Assembly: GCF_021491355.1 (NCBI RefSeq)
Contig: NZ_JAKENF010000002.1
Coordinates: forward strand, 124,001-188,000
Direction of reading: 5' to 3'
Length of the DNA stretch: 64,000 bases
From: Alitabrizicola rongguiensis
Lineage (GTDB): Bacteria; Pseudomonadota; Alphaproteobacteria; Rhodobacterales; Rhodobacteraceae
Positions 1 to 9,271 of this stretch are shown here, one piece after another (position 1 is the first letter of the stretch; each line of letters starts with the position of its first letter). Position numbers and translations under genes: made by a program. The notes beneath the pieces are model-generated. The model was not told the DNA's origin and ran no database searches. It saw only the letters and a list, made by a program, of their open reading frames with translations.

Positions 1-1425
1 CTCGTTCCATTCCTTCGGGCTCATGCGGTTGCCGACGGCCGGATAGATGTATTCCGTCTGCATGAGGCCAAGCGTCTGCTCGGAGCCAAGGTAGTGGCCC
101 GGTCCGCCAAGGCAGACTTCCTTCATCGCCTCGATCGAGGTCGAATCCGGCGTCACGTCGATGCCGCGCACCAGCCGCATGGCCTGACCCAGGAGGTCGT
201 CGCCCAGCACCAGGCTTTCGAGGCAGAAGCCCAGAAGCGAGGCATGCATGCCGACCGCCTCATAGCACATGTTCAGTCCCGCCAGACCGGCGAGAGAGTT
301 GGTGATCCCCTGCTCCCAGCCTGCCTGCATGTCCGGCAGCTTCGAGTCCGAGATGCCCGAAGCCGCGCCGCCCGGCAGGTCGTAGAAGCGGTGCATCTGC
401 GCGCAGCCCGCCGTGAGCAGCGCCTGCTCGGCACTGCCTCCAGACATCGCCCCGGTGCGCAGGTCGCTCACGAAGGGCCAGGTCCCGAAGATCGCGGGCG
501 CGCCCTTCTTGATCGCGTTGACATAGACGACGCCGGCCAGGCACTCCGCAACCGCCTGCACGATCGCCAGCGCAATCGGTGCCGGAGCGGTCGCTCCCGC
601 CTGCCCCGCCGACAGCAGCAGCATCGGCATGCCCCGACGGATGCAGTCCTCCATCGTGATGCAGCTTTCCTCGGCGAATTTCATCGGCGGAACGACGAAG
701 CAGTTGGAATTGCTGACAAACGGCCGCTCAAGCCATTTCTCCTCGCCGCCCGCGACCATGTAGATCATGTCGAAGCAGTCGGCGACATGGGACGGATCGC
801 TGAACGAGGTCCCCACATGCTTGCGGGTGCCCGACAGGCAGCCATAGAGCGTGTTGAGGTCCATCTCCCTGTTGTCCACCACGTCGCGGCAGACCATCGT
901 GCGCTGGTAGAAATGGATGTTGTCGAGGTTCTCGACCAGCCGCGCCGCGTCGTAGAGGTCCTGCGCGGTGGACTCGCGGTAGTCGAGCGTCACCGGATCG
1001 ACGATATGCACCGCCGCACCGGCGGTGCCGTAATGGACGTTGGTGCCCTGCAGATGCAGGTCGAATTTCGGATCGCGGGCATGGAGGGTGATGCCGCGCG
1101 CGGCCACCGCCAGCATGTCCTCGACCAGCGCGCGCGGGAAGCGGATGCGCCCGTCATCGCCCAGGATCGCCCCTGCCCCGGTCAGGATCTCGACCCCCGA
1201 CTTTGGCGCATTGGCAAGGCCGATGACCTCCAGCGCCTCGAGCGCCGACTGGTGGATCTGCTCGACCCCCGCCTCGGTCAGCGGCTTGTACTGCCCGCCC
1301 GGAAGGCCCGGCCGCACCGGTCGCAGGTTTTCAGCGAGGGGCGCCGCCCGCACCGCTACCCGCGCCGCACGTCCGCCCGACCGCCGCGCGCGGGCCGGTT
1401 CGCAAATCTCGCCAATCTCGGTCAT
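1..1425 (-). CDS. MttB-family (non-pyrrolysine) corrinoid methyltransferase, 3' end cut by window edge
   Basis: The minus-strand frame is open from ATG at 1425 to the left edge (475 codons, no stop). Family knowledge: MttB-type enzymes are TIM barrels that move a methyl group from a quaternary or tertiary amine to a corrinoid protein. True trimethylamine enzymes need an in-frame UAG (pyrrolysine). None occurs here, so this belongs to the large non-Pyl branch that includes glycine betaine methyltransferases. Characteristic stretches include GGPGHYLGSEQTL and YPAVGNRMSPKEWNE near the visible end. A GGGAGGGAT ribosome binding site precedes the ATG; the ATG at 1430 runs into a stop after two codons. 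It is the last visible gene of the dehydrogenase/homocysteine methyltransferase operon, 30 nt after the lyase gene, which supports a betaine-type substrate. No corrinoid protein gene is seen in the window. Family call is firm, substrate is inferred. Confidence 0.85.
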   Translation of the reverse strand, partial: MTEIGEICEPARARRSGGRAARVAVRAAPLAENLRPVRPGLPGGQYKPLTEAGVEQIHQSALEALEVIGLANAPKSGVEILTGAGAILGDDGRIRFPRALVEDMLAVAARGITLHARDPKFDLHLQGTNVHYGTAGAAVHIVDPVTLDYRESTAQDLYDAARLVENLDNIHFYQRTMVCRDVVDNREMDLNTLYGCLSGTRKHVGTSFSDPSHVADCFDMIYMVAGGEEKWLERPFVSNSNCFVVPPMKFAEESCITMEDCIRRGMPMLLLSAGQAGATAPAPIALAIVQAVAECLAGVVYVNAIKKGAPAIFGTWPFVSDLRTGAMSGGSAEQALLTAGCAQMHRFYDLPGGAASGISDSKLPDMQAGWEQGITNSLAGLAGLNMCYEAVGMHASLLGFCLESLVLGDDLLGQAMRLVRGIDVTPDSTSIEAMKEVCLGGPGHYLGSEQTLGLMQTEYIYPAVGNRMSPKEWNE

Positions 1426-1455
1426 GTCATCCCTCCCGGGGGTCCGCCCCCGCTG

Positions 1456-2289
1456 TCAGTCCGTTGCCGCGCCCCTGCGAAGAAGCGCATCGATATCGTC
1501 ACCCGACGCCACACCCGAAAGGGGCGCGAAAGACCCCTCGTCCAGCATCGCCGTCACTGCATCGCGGATCGCCGCATGGGTCAGCCGGGCAATCTGGCTG
1601 CCCGTCGAAATCCGCCGAACGCCCATGGCGGCCAGTTCCGCAACCGTCATCGCCTTGATCGGCCCCGCGGCGAGCGCATTGACCGGCTTCGACACCGCCG
1701 CCAGCACTTGTGCCAATTCCGCCTTGCCCGGCGGCACCGGCAGATAGAGCAGGTCCGCACCCGCCGCCTCGAAGGCCTTCAGCCGCCGGATCCCTTCGGC
1801 CAGGTCATAGGCGCCGTTCATCACCCCGTCGGCCCGGGCGCAGAAGACGAAGGGCCGCCCGAGTGCTCGTGCCGCCGCCGCCCCGGCCCGGATACGCTCC
1901 ACCGCGAGGTCGAACTCGTAGGCTGGGGTTCCGCCGACCATCACCGTATCCTCGACAGAGCATCCCGACAGCCCCACCTCGCCCGCCAGTCGCACCGTCT
2001 CGGCCACATCCGCCGGCGTGTCGCCAAAACCGTTCTCGAAATCGCCCGAAACCGGCAGATCGGTCGCCGCCAGCAGATCGGCGGCATGGGCCAGCGCCTC
2101 GTCGCGGCTCACCCCGCCCATATCCGCCCGCCCGAGGGTAAAGGCATGGGCCGCGGAGGACGTCGCCAGAGCCTTCGCCCCGAGCGCCGCCATCATCCGC
2201 GCCGATCCGGCATCCCAGGGGTTGGGGATGACGAAGCAGCCGCCCTGATGCAGCACCGCAAAGGCTTCGTGCCGCTCCGCCAGTCTCAT
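1456..2289 (-). CDS. Isocitrate lyase / PEP mutase superfamily protein
   Basis: A 277-aa protein of the PEP mutase/ICL TIM-barrel superfamily, whose members make or break C-C or C-P bonds in small oxo-acids with Mg2+. Visible family motifs are PNPWDAGS (residues 22-29), GDFENGFG (82-89), SVED (111-114) and CARAD (150-154), all in the expected order. The usual flexible-loop cysteine signature of true isocitrate and methylisocitrate lyases (K-K/R-C-G-H) is missing, so the reaction cannot be named. The start at 2289 is chosen because the family core begins there; longer versions run through the upstream repeat element. It follows the first dehydrogenase gene after a 77-nt gap filled by the dispersed repeat and lies 30 nt before the MttB-like gene. 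It may process a product of methylamine breakdown, but that is only inferred from context. Confidence 0.8.
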   Translation of the reverse strand: MRLAERHEAFAVLHQGGCFVIPNPWDAGSARMMAALGAKALATSSAAHAFTLGRADMGGVSRDEALAHAADLLAATDLPVSGDFENGFGDTPADVAETVRLAGEVGLSGCSVEDTVMVGGTPAYEFDLAVERIRAGAAAARALGRPFVFCARADGVMNGAYDLAEGIRRLKAFEAAGADLLYLPVPPGKAELAQVLAAVSKPVNALAAGPIKAMTVAELAAMGVRRISTGSQIARLTHAAIRDAVTAMLDEGSFAPLSGVASGDDIDALLRRGAATD

Positions 2290-2302
2290 GCCCGAACTTA
2301 GT

Positions 2303-2359
2303 CCTTCTTCTGTCCCCAAATATCCCCGGGTGGGTCCGGTAGGGCAGACAGCCCTCCCG
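2303..2359. repeat. Dispersed core-plus-hairpin repeat, copy 1
   Basis: The core (TTCTTCTG, then CAAATATCC, then CGGG) at about 2303-2334 is followed by a small hairpin AGGGC-AGACA-GCCCT at 2341-2355. This is the most diverged of four copies; the others are at 19279, 23540 and 34713. It sits just after the stop of the upstream dehydrogenase gene. Confidence 0.75.
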
Positions 2360-2366
2360 GCGCTCG

Positions 2367-4814
2367 TCACATGCGCACCCGCTCGGATTTCGGGTCGTAC
2401 ATCGGCGCCAGTGAGGCCACTGCCTTGTGCCGCACCCCCGCCACCTCGATCTCGTAGGAGGAGGCCAGCACCTCTTCCTCGCTCTCGCCCTTGCAGGGGA
2501 CGTAGCCCATGCCGATGGCGCCGCCGAGGAAATGGCCGTAGTTGCCGCTGGTCACCGGGCCGACGATCTTGCCGTCCCGCACCACCGCCTCGTTATGGAA
2601 GAGGAGCGGCTCGGGGTTCTCCAGCCGGAACTGCACCATCCGGCGGGTAAGCCCCTCGTCCTTCTTCCGCAGCACTGCGTCGCGGCCGATGAAGCCCGCT
2701 TTCTTCGTGCGCACCGAGAAGCCAAGGCCCGCTTCCAGCACATGGTCCTCGTCGGTGATGTCATGGCCCCAGTGGCGATAGGCCTTCTCGATCCGGCAGC
2801 TGTCGAGCGTGTGAAGCCCGCAGAGCTTCAGCCCAAGATCGACCCCCGCCTCGTCCAGCGTCTCGAAGACATGGGCGGTCTGGTCGGCTGAGACATAAAG
2901 CTCCCAGCCAAGCTCGCCCACATAGGTCACCCGATGCGCGCGGGCCAGTCCCATGCCAATCTCGATTTCCCGTGCTGTACCAAAAGGATGCGCGGCATTG
3001 CTGAAGTCGTTTGGCGAGACACGCGTCATCAGATCGCGCGCCTTCGGTCCCATGACGCAGAGAACCGACTCCGCCGCCGTGACATCGGTGATGACCGCGA
3101 AGTCATCGCCAACCGTGCGGCGCAGCCAGTCGAGATTGCGCTGGAAGGTCGCGCCGGGCACGACGAGCAGATAGGCGGTCTCGCTGAGGCGCGTCACCGT
3201 CAGGTCGGCCTCGATCCCGCCGCGCTCGTTCAGGAACATCGTATAGACGATCCGGCCGGGCTCGACATCGACCTCGGCCGAGCAGATGCGGTTGAGGAAT
3301 TTGCAGGCATCGCGCCCCTCGACCCGGATCTTCCCGAAGGAGGTCATGTCGAACAGGCCCACGCCATTGCGCACAGCCAGATGCTCGGCCTTCTGGTTCT
3401 CGAACCAGTTCTGCCGCTTCCAGCTGTAGTGGTATTCCCGCTCCTGCCCCGGATTGGCGAACCAGTTGGCCCGCTCCCAACCCGCGACTTCACCAAAAAC
3501 CGCGCCGCGCGCCCTCAGATGCTCGTGGATCGGCGAGCGGCGGACGCCGCGGGCGGTCACGACCTGACGGTAGGGGAAGTGGTCGGCGTACAGGAGGCCG
3601 AGCGTCTCGGTCACCCGCTCCTTCAGGTAGCGGCGGTTGCGCTGGAAGGGCTGGGCGCGGCGGATGTCAACCTCCCACAGGTCGAAGGGCGGCTCGCCAT
3701 GGGTGATCCATTCGGCCAGCGCCTGTCCCGCCCCGCCGGACGAGACGATGCCGATCGAGTTGTAGCCGGCGGCGATCCAGTAGCCTTTTACCTCTGGCGC
3801 TTCGCCCAGGTAATAGCGGTCGTCGGGGGTGAAGCTTTCCGGCCCGTTGAAGAAGGTGTGGATGCCCGCCGTCTGGAACAGCGGCATCCGGTTCATCGCC
3901 TTCTCGAGGATGGGCATGAAATGGTCCCAATCCTCGGGAAGGGTATCGAATTCGAAATCGGGACGGATCCCGTCCATGCCCCAGGGTTTCGCCTTGGGCT
4001 CGAAGGCGCCGAGCATCATCTTGCCGGCGTCTTGCTTGTAATAGGCGCATTCGTCCGGAACGCGCAGGACCGGCAGGCTTGATGCGATCCCCGCCACAGG
4101 CTCGGTGACGAGGTAGAAATGCTCGCAGGCGTGGAGTGGCAGCGTGACCCCGTTCTGCGCCGCCAACTCGCGGCCCCACATGCCGCCGCAGTTGACGATG
4201 ACGTCGGCCTCGATGTGGCCCGCACCCTCGGCGGTTTCCCAGTCGACGCCGGTGACGCGGCCCCCGGCGGTGGTGACGCGGGTGACCTTCGTCATCTCGA
4301 AGATCTTAACGCCCTGCATCCGGGCGCCCTTGGCCAGCGCCATGGCGATGTTGGCCGGGTCGCATTGCCCGTCGCCGGGCAGATGCACCGCCCCCACCAC
4401 GTCACCGATGTTCAGGTGCGGATACATCGCCTTGGCCTCGGCGGGCGAGATTTCGGCCACGTCGACGCCGAAGATCCGCGCGATGGTCGCGTTGCGCAGC
4501 AGTTCCTCGTGCCGCTCGGCCGTCAGTGCGACCGAGATCGACCCCACCTGCCGCATGCCCGTCGCGACGCCGGTTTCGGCCTCGAGCCGGATGTAGAGGT
4601 CGCGGGAGTATTTCGCGAGGCGCGTCATGTTGGCGCTGCCGCGCAGCTGCCCGATCAGCCCCGCCGCGTGCCATGTCGTGCCCGAGGTCAGCTTGCGGCG
4701 TTCCAGCAGGACGACATCGGTCCAGCCGGCCTTGGCGAGGTGATAGGCGACCGAACAGCCGGACACGCCACCCCCGATGACGACCGCACGGGCTTTGCTT
4801 GGAACGGCGTTCAT
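2367..4814 (-). CDS. Sarcosine/dimethylglycine dehydrogenase-type FAD-GcvT protein (paralogue 1)
   Basis: An 815-aa cytoplasmic flavoenzyme with an N-terminal DAO-type FAD domain and a C-terminal GcvT-like folate domain. Family knowledge: such enzymes oxidatively demethylate dimethylglycine or sarcosine and pass the one-carbon unit to tetrahydrofolate. The dinucleotide motif GGGVSG is at residues 14-19, and H49 in TWHAAG matches the histidine that carries FAD covalently. The folate domain starts near residue 470, with FLNERGGIEADLTV as a landmark. ATG at 4814 overlaps the stop of the homocysteine methyltransferase gene (ATGA), which fixes the start and indicates translational coupling. It is about the same length as the protein at 6723-9164 but clearly divergent in the FAD domain, so the two probably divide successive demethylation steps. 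Which one uses which substrate cannot be told from sequence. Confidence 0.88.
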   Translation of the reverse strand: MNAVPSKARAVVIGGGVSGCSVAYHLAKAGWTDVVLLERRKLTSGTTWHAAGLIGQLRGSANMTRLAKYSRDLYIRLEAETGVATGMRQVGSISVALTAERHEELLRNATIARIFGVDVAEISPAEAKAMYPHLNIGDVVGAVHLPGDGQCDPANIAMALAKGARMQGVKIFEMTKVTRVTTAGGRVTGVDWETAEGAGHIEADVIVNCGGMWGRELAAQNGVTLPLHACEHFYLVTEPVAGIASSLPVLRVPDECAYYKQDAGKMMLGAFEPKAKPWGMDGIRPDFEFDTLPEDWDHFMPILEKAMNRMPLFQTAGIHTFFNGPESFTPDDRYYLGEAPEVKGYWIAAGYNSIGIVSSGGAGQALAEWITHGEPPFDLWEVDIRRAQPFQRNRRYLKERVTETLGLLYADHFPYRQVVTARGVRRSPIHEHLRARGAVFGEVAGWERANWFANPGQEREYHYSWKRQNWFENQKAEHLAVRNGVGLFDMTSFGKIRVEGRDACKFLNRICSAEVDVEPGRIVYTMFLNERGGIEADLTVTRLSETAYLLVVPGATFQRNLDWLRRTVGDDFAVITDVTAAESVLCVMGPKARDLMTRVSPNDFSNAAHPFGTAREIEIGMGLARAHRVTYVGELGWELYVSADQTAHVFETLDEAGVDLGLKLCGLHTLDSCRIEKAYRHWGHDITDEDHVLEAGLGFSVRTKKAGFIGRDAVLRKKDEGLTRRMVQFRLENPEPLLFHNEAVVRDGKIVGPVTSGNYGHFLGGAIGMGYVPCKGESEEEVLASSYEIEVAGVRHKAVASLAPMYDPKSERVRM

Positions 4815-5698
4815 GTCAGCTGGTATCCTTTGTCGGTCAGGCGGCGCCGGATCGCGGCGATATGGGCAGGCGTGGTTTCGCAGCAACCGCCGATGATGGT
4901 GGCGCCCTGTCCCACCCAGTGCTCGGCGAAATCGGCGTAAAGCTCGGCGGTGAGGTCGGGCCGTGCCTCCAGCACATCGACTGTCGGCCTGTCCTTGAGG
5001 AAATCCTCGGTGATCTGCTTGAAGCCGTTGGCATAGCAGCCGAACGGCAGACCGGCGGCCGACAGCGCCTCGAGCGCGGCCGCCATCGCCTCGGGGGCCG
5101 AGCAGTTGGCCAGCACCGCCGCCGCACCGTCCTTCGCAATCGCCGCCAGTTCCGCGACCGGCTCGCCCGAACGGAGCTTCGTTCCGTCGCGATCCTCGAC
5201 CGTGACCGACAGCCAGACCGGCTTGCCCGTCTTCACAGCGCCATCAAGCAGCGCCCGCGCCTGGGCCAGCGTGGCGATGGTTTCGCCCAGAATGACATCG
5301 ACCTGCGGGGCCAGGATCGCCGCGACCTCGCCATAGAGGCGAACCGCCGTGTCGTATTCCGGGCCGACATCCGCGCGGTAGGACGCGCCGAGCGGCCCGA
5401 TGGACCCGGCGATGCGCCCGCCCCCTGCCGCCTTGCGCGCTGCCTGCGCCTCGGCCAGCGCCTGGCCGTGGAGGGCCGCAAAGCGATCATCGAGGCCGAA
5501 ATCGCGCAGACGGTCGTGATGGATCGCGTAAGTGTTGGTCGTGGCCACAGTCGAGCCTGCCGCGTAGTAATCGGCATGGATCGCCTGCACGAGGCCGGGA
5601 TGGTCGATCATCACCTGCGTCGCCCAGAGCGGCGTCGGCGGATCGCCCGAGCGATTGATGAGCTCCTGGCCCATGCCGCCATCAAGAAGGGTGATCAT
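4811..5698 (-). CDS. Homocysteine S-methyltransferase (betaine-homocysteine methyltransferase family)
   Basis: A 295-aa zinc-dependent TIM-barrel methyltransferase. The family moves a methyl group from a donor such as glycine betaine, dimethylsulfoniopropionate or S-methylmethionine to homocysteine, giving methionine. The zinc ligands are visible: C199 in ANCSAPEA and C272/C273 in IGGCCETTP. The N-terminal LLDGGMGQEL is also typical. ATG at 5698 overlaps the previous gene's stop, and its own stop overlaps the next ATG, so it is coupled on both sides. Flanked by two dimethylglycine/sarcosine-type dehydrogenases, the simplest reading is that it removes the first methyl of glycine betaine and yields dimethylglycine for its neighbours. 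That substrate assignment is inferred from context. Confidence 0.88.
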   Translation of the reverse strand: MITLLDGGMGQELINRSGDPPTPLWATQVMIDHPGLVQAIHADYYAAGSTVATTNTYAIHHDRLRDFGLDDRFAALHGQALAEAQAARKAAGGGRIAGSIGPLGASYRADVGPEYDTAVRLYGEVAAILAPQVDVILGETIATLAQARALLDGAVKTGKPVWLSVTVEDRDGTKLRSGEPVAELAAIAKDGAAAVLANCSAPEAMAAALEALSAAGLPFGCYANGFKQITEDFLKDRPTVDVLEARPDLTAELYADFAEHWVGQGATIIGGCCETTPAHIAAIRRRLTDKGYQLT

Positions 5699-6726
5699 TC
5701 AAGTGTCTCCGGTGGAATGAGAACCAGCTTTCCGGGATAGCGGTTCGCGGCCAGATCGGCCTGCGCCCCGGCGATATCCCGCAGCGGATAGGTCCGCGAC
5801 ACGACCGGCCGGACGCGCGCGCCATTGATGAGTTCGACGAGCCGGGCAAAGACGTCACGGGGCTGGTTGGTGGCCCCGAAGATCGTCAGGTCGTTGAGGT
5901 AGATCGTGCGCAGATCGCCCGTGACGAGTGGACCGCCAACCGCGCCCGAGGTAGCATAGCGCCCGCCCGGCTTCAGAGCGTCGAGCCGGTCCGCCCAGCC
6001 CGGACCGCCGACGAGGTCGATCACCGCATGGAAGCTGCGAGGCGACGGTTTGGCATCGCGGTCCAGCACCTCGGCCCCCGCCTGTCGCACCGCCCCGGCC
6101 TTGGCGGGCGAGCACTGGCCCACCACTTCGGCCCCACGCAGCACCGCGAGTTGAACTGCCGCCAGTCCGACGCCGCCCGACGCGCCGGTCACCAGAACCC
6201 GCTCGCCCGCCTGCACTCCGGCCCGGTGCAGCAGGTTGTTCGCCGTGCCATAGGCGCAGGGCATCGCGCCGATCTCGACATCCGACAGGGGCGAGGCGGT
6301 CACGTCATGCAGGTGCCGCGCCGGGACCACGCAGAATTGCGCGAAGGCGCCGTCATATTCCGAGCCGATGGCGACGAAATGCACCGGGTTCTCTACTGTC
6401 GGTTCCGACTGGTTGGTCGGGCAGATCACCCTTGCGCCCATGGCGATCCCCTCGACGCCCTCGCCGAGCGCCACGACTCGCCCGCACAGGTCCGACCCCT
6501 GGATGCGCGGAAAGGCAATCGCGCCGGACCAGCCGGCCTCTTCGCCCTTGCCGTACCAGCCGACGCGGGTGTTGATGTCGGTCGCATTCACCCCCGCGGC
6601 CAGAACGCGCACCAGCACCTCGCCTGGGCCGGGATGCGGCACCGGGATATCCTCCCGCCAGACCAGCGCCTCCGGCCCGCCGTGGCGGACCAGCTGCACG
6701 CCGGACATGGTGGGAGCATGCGTCAT
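5695..6726 (-). CDS. Quinone oxidoreductase-like MDR (zinc-free alcohol dehydrogenase) protein
   Basis: A 343-aa medium-chain dehydrogenase/reductase. The N-terminal GroES-like domain carries PGPGEVLVRV and QGSDLCGRVV, and the Rossmann motif VTGASGGVGLAA spans residues about 179-190. The cysteine cluster and GHE motif of zinc alcohol dehydrogenases are absent, which places it with NADPH:quinone reductase/zeta-crystallin types. The ATG at 6726 overlaps the stop of the upstream dehydrogenase as ATGA; a second ATG six codons later is possible. It is coupled to both neighbours in the methylated-amine operon. It might reduce a reactive by-product or pass electrons, but the sequence gives no direct clue to its substrate. 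Confidence 0.8.
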   Translation of the reverse strand: MTHAPTMSGVQLVRHGGPEALVWREDIPVPHPGPGEVLVRVLAAGVNATDINTRVGWYGKGEEAGWSGAIAFPRIQGSDLCGRVVALGEGVEGIAMGARVICPTNQSEPTVENPVHFVAIGSEYDGAFAQFCVVPARHLHDVTASPLSDVEIGAMPCAYGTANNLLHRAGVQAGERVLVTGASGGVGLAAVQLAVLRGAEVVGQCSPAKAGAVRQAGAEVLDRDAKPSPRSFHAVIDLVGGPGWADRLDALKPGGRYATSGAVGGPLVTGDLRTIYLNDLTIFGATNQPRDVFARLVELINGARVRPVVSRTYPLRDIAGAQADLAANRYPGKLVLIPPETLE

Positions 6727-9164
6727 GCGCGGATCCGTTCGTTCTGCGGGTCCCAGACCGCGCCGTCGCCCATGACCTCGGCCGGATAGCGGGTGCCGAA
6801 GACCTCGATCTCCAGTTTCGTGCCCGGCGCGGTCAGGTCGGAGCGCAGCATTCCGAGCGCGAGGCAGGCATCGACGCGGTGGCCCCAATAGGCGCTGGTC
6901 GTCTCGCCCACGACTTTGCCGTCATGCCAGAGCGTCGACATGTAGGGCGGGTCGCAATCCCCCACGTCGGCCTTGAGCACGGTGAACCGCTTGGTGACGC
7001 CGCGCTGCTTTTCCGCTGCGAGCGCCGCCTTGCCTCGGAACTCGGGCTTGGCCCAGTCGACGAAGCGTTCGAGCCCACCTTGAAGCACCGTGTAGTCGGT
7101 CGAGAGGTCGCCCTTCCACGCCCGGTAGCCCTTCTCGATGCGGAGCGAGTTCAGCGCGAACATGCCGAACGGCTTCAGCCCATGGAACTTGCCCGCCCGC
7201 ATCACGATGTCCCAGATCGCCGGGGTATCCTCGACGCGGGAATGGATTTCCCAGCCAAGCTCGCCCGCGAAGGAGACGCGCATCAGGAAGACCTCCGCCC
7301 CGCCGATGGTCGCCTTCTGCCAGGTGAGCCAGGGCAGCGACAGGTCGGCCTTGGTGACTTCCGACAGGATGGCGCGGGATTTCGGCCCGGTCAGGATCTG
7401 GCAGGACCAGTTCTCGGTCTCGTCGGTCAGCGTCAGGCCAGGGTCCAGATGCTTCACCAGCCAGTCACGGTCGTGAGTGTGCGCCGTCGCGGCGGTGATG
7501 AGCAGCGCCTCGTCCTCGGCGATGCGGGCAATCGACATCTCGGTGACGATGCGGCCCTTGTCATCGGCGAAATAGCCGAGGCCCAGGCGGCCGACCTTCG
7601 GCACCTTGCCGGTGATCTGCCGCGTCAGCCAGTCGATCGCGCCGGGGCCCGACAGGCGGAAGCGCGAGAAGCCCGGCAGGTCGAGGATGCCGGCGGCGTC
7701 GCGCACGGCGAGGCATTCCTCGCGCATTGCGCCATACCAGGAGCCTTCGCGCGACCAGGTCTCGGTGCCTGCCTCGGAGGTGTCATCGCCCGGGCGGGCA
7801 TACCACAGCGCCCGCTCCCAGCCGTTGTAGGGCCCGAACTGTGCGCCGAGGGCGGCGGTTCGGTCATGCACGGCCGACAGGCGCTTCATCCGGCCGGCGG
7901 GCCAGGCGTGGTGGGGGAAGTGGATGGCGTATTCGTGGCCATAGACCTCCATCCCCTTGGCGACACAGTAGTCGTGATCCTCCCAGCCGGTGAAGCGGCG
8001 CGGGTCGCAGGACCACATGTCCCATTCCGTCGCGCCTTCTGTCACCCATTCGGCCAGCACCTTGCCCGCGCCACCCGCCTGGCAGATGCCGAAGGTGAAG
8101 ACACAGGCCTCGAAGGCGTTCGGCACGCCCGGCATCGGGCCGATCAGCGGGTTGCCGTCGGGGGCATAGGGGATCGGGCCGTTGATGACCTTGGTGAGGT
8201 TGGCCTTTTCCAGAAGGGGCACGCGCGCCATCGCATCGGCGATGTGCCATTCCAGCCGCTCCAGATCGTCGGGGAACAGCTGGAAACTGAAATCCTCGGG
8301 GAAGGGATCGTCCGGCGTCGCCCAATGGGCGCGACAGGGGTTCTCGTAGGGGCCGAGGTTGAAGCCGTATTTCTCCTGCCGCAGGTAATAGGAGCTGTCC
8401 ACATCACGCAGCAGCGGCAGCTTGTGACCCACCTCTTTCGACCACGATTCCAGTTCTGGGATGGTGTCGAACAGCAGATACTGGTGGCTCATTACCATCA
8501 TCGGCACGCGGCGGCCGAACATCTTGCCGACCTCGGCGGCGTAATATCCGCCGGCGTTGACGACGATCTCGCAGCGGATCTCGCCCTTGGGCGTGGTTAG
8601 CACCCATTCGTCGTTCTCGCGGCGGACGGCGGTGACGGGGCAGAAGCGCTCGATCTTCGCCCCCATCTGGCGCGCGCCGGTCGCTAGCGCCTGCGTCAGC
8701 TGCGCCGGGTCGATGTCGCCGTCATAGGGGTCGTAAAGCGCGCCGGTCAGGTCATGCGTCTCGAGGAAGGGATAGCGGCTGCGGATCTCGTCCGGCGACA
8801 GGATGTCGAGGTCCATGCCCTGATAGCGGCCCATGCCGACGACGCGCTGGAACTCGCGCAGGCGCTCCTTCGTGTGGCCAAGGCGGACCGAACCAGTGAC
8901 GTGATAGTTCATCGGATAGCCGACCGCCTGCCCCAGCCCGCGATAGAGCTCGGCCGAATAGCGCTGCATGTTCATGATCGACCAGGAGGAGGAGAAGGTC
9001 GGCACGTTGCCCGCCGCGTGCCAGGTGGACCCGGCGGTCAACTCGTTCTTCTCCAGCAGGACGCAATCCGTCCAGCCCGCCTTGGCCAGGTGATAGAGCG
9101 CCGAGGCACCGACCGCCCCGCCCCCGATGATGACCACGCGCGCGCTTTTCGGCAGATCGGACAC
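6723..9164 (-). CDS. Dimethylglycine/sarcosine dehydrogenase-type FAD-GcvT protein (paralogue 2)
   Basis: An 813-aa protein with the same plan as the one at 2367-4814: GGGAVG at residues 14-19, H49 in TWHAAG for covalent FAD, and a C-terminal GcvT fold that accepts the one-carbon unit on tetrahydrofolate. The start codon is GTG at 9164, chosen because AGGGAGAAG lies at proper spacing upstream and the FAD domain begins 9 residues in. It is the first gene of the operon; its promoter must lie in the 107-nt gap shared with the divergent isochorismatase-family gene. The stop overlaps the next ATG. Together with the homocysteine methyltransferase it supports stepwise demethylation of glycine betaine via dimethylglycine and sarcosine. 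Confidence 0.87.
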   Translation of the reverse strand: MSDLPKSARVVIIGGGAVGASALYHLAKAGWTDCVLLEKNELTAGSTWHAAGNVPTFSSSWSIMNMQRYSAELYRGLGQAVGYPMNYHVTGSVRLGHTKERLREFQRVVGMGRYQGMDLDILSPDEIRSRYPFLETHDLTGALYDPYDGDIDPAQLTQALATGARQMGAKIERFCPVTAVRRENDEWVLTTPKGEIRCEIVVNAGGYYAAEVGKMFGRRVPMMVMSHQYLLFDTIPELESWSKEVGHKLPLLRDVDSSYYLRQEKYGFNLGPYENPCRAHWATPDDPFPEDFSFQLFPDDLERLEWHIADAMARVPLLEKANLTKVINGPIPYAPDGNPLIGPMPGVPNAFEACVFTFGICQAGGAGKVLAEWVTEGATEWDMWSCDPRRFTGWEDHDYCVAKGMEVYGHEYAIHFPHHAWPAGRMKRLSAVHDRTAALGAQFGPYNGWERALWYARPGDDTSEAGTETWSREGSWYGAMREECLAVRDAAGILDLPGFSRFRLSGPGAIDWLTRQITGKVPKVGRLGLGYFADDKGRIVTEMSIARIAEDEALLITAATAHTHDRDWLVKHLDPGLTLTDETENWSCQILTGPKSRAILSEVTKADLSLPWLTWQKATIGGAEVFLMRVSFAGELGWEIHSRVEDTPAIWDIVMRAGKFHGLKPFGMFALNSLRIEKGYRAWKGDLSTDYTVLQGGLERFVDWAKPEFRGKAALAAEKQRGVTKRFTVLKADVGDCDPPYMSTLWHDGKVVGETTSAYWGHRVDACLALGMLRSDLTAPGTKLEIEVFGTRYPAEVMGDGAVWDPQNERIRA

Positions 9165-9271
9165 TTGCTTCTCCCTGTCTTGTCTTGCGCGGGATTATCT
9201 GCGGGCGCGCGATGGCTTTCAATTCGGCATGACCCGGCTTATTGATCGATAAATCCGATCAGGAGAGAGCC

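Noticed and set aside
94-2301. 735-codon plus-strand open frame opposite the MttB-like and lyase genes
   Set aside because: Arginine/proline/histidine-rich composition with no family motifs; it is the mirror frame of two real minus-strand genes in GC-rich DNA.
9239-9254. Near-palindrome TTATTGATCGATAAA as LysR or FNR site
   Set aside because: Symmetry is imperfect and it fits neither TTGAT-N4-ATCAA nor a clear T-N11-A box; left as unassigned.
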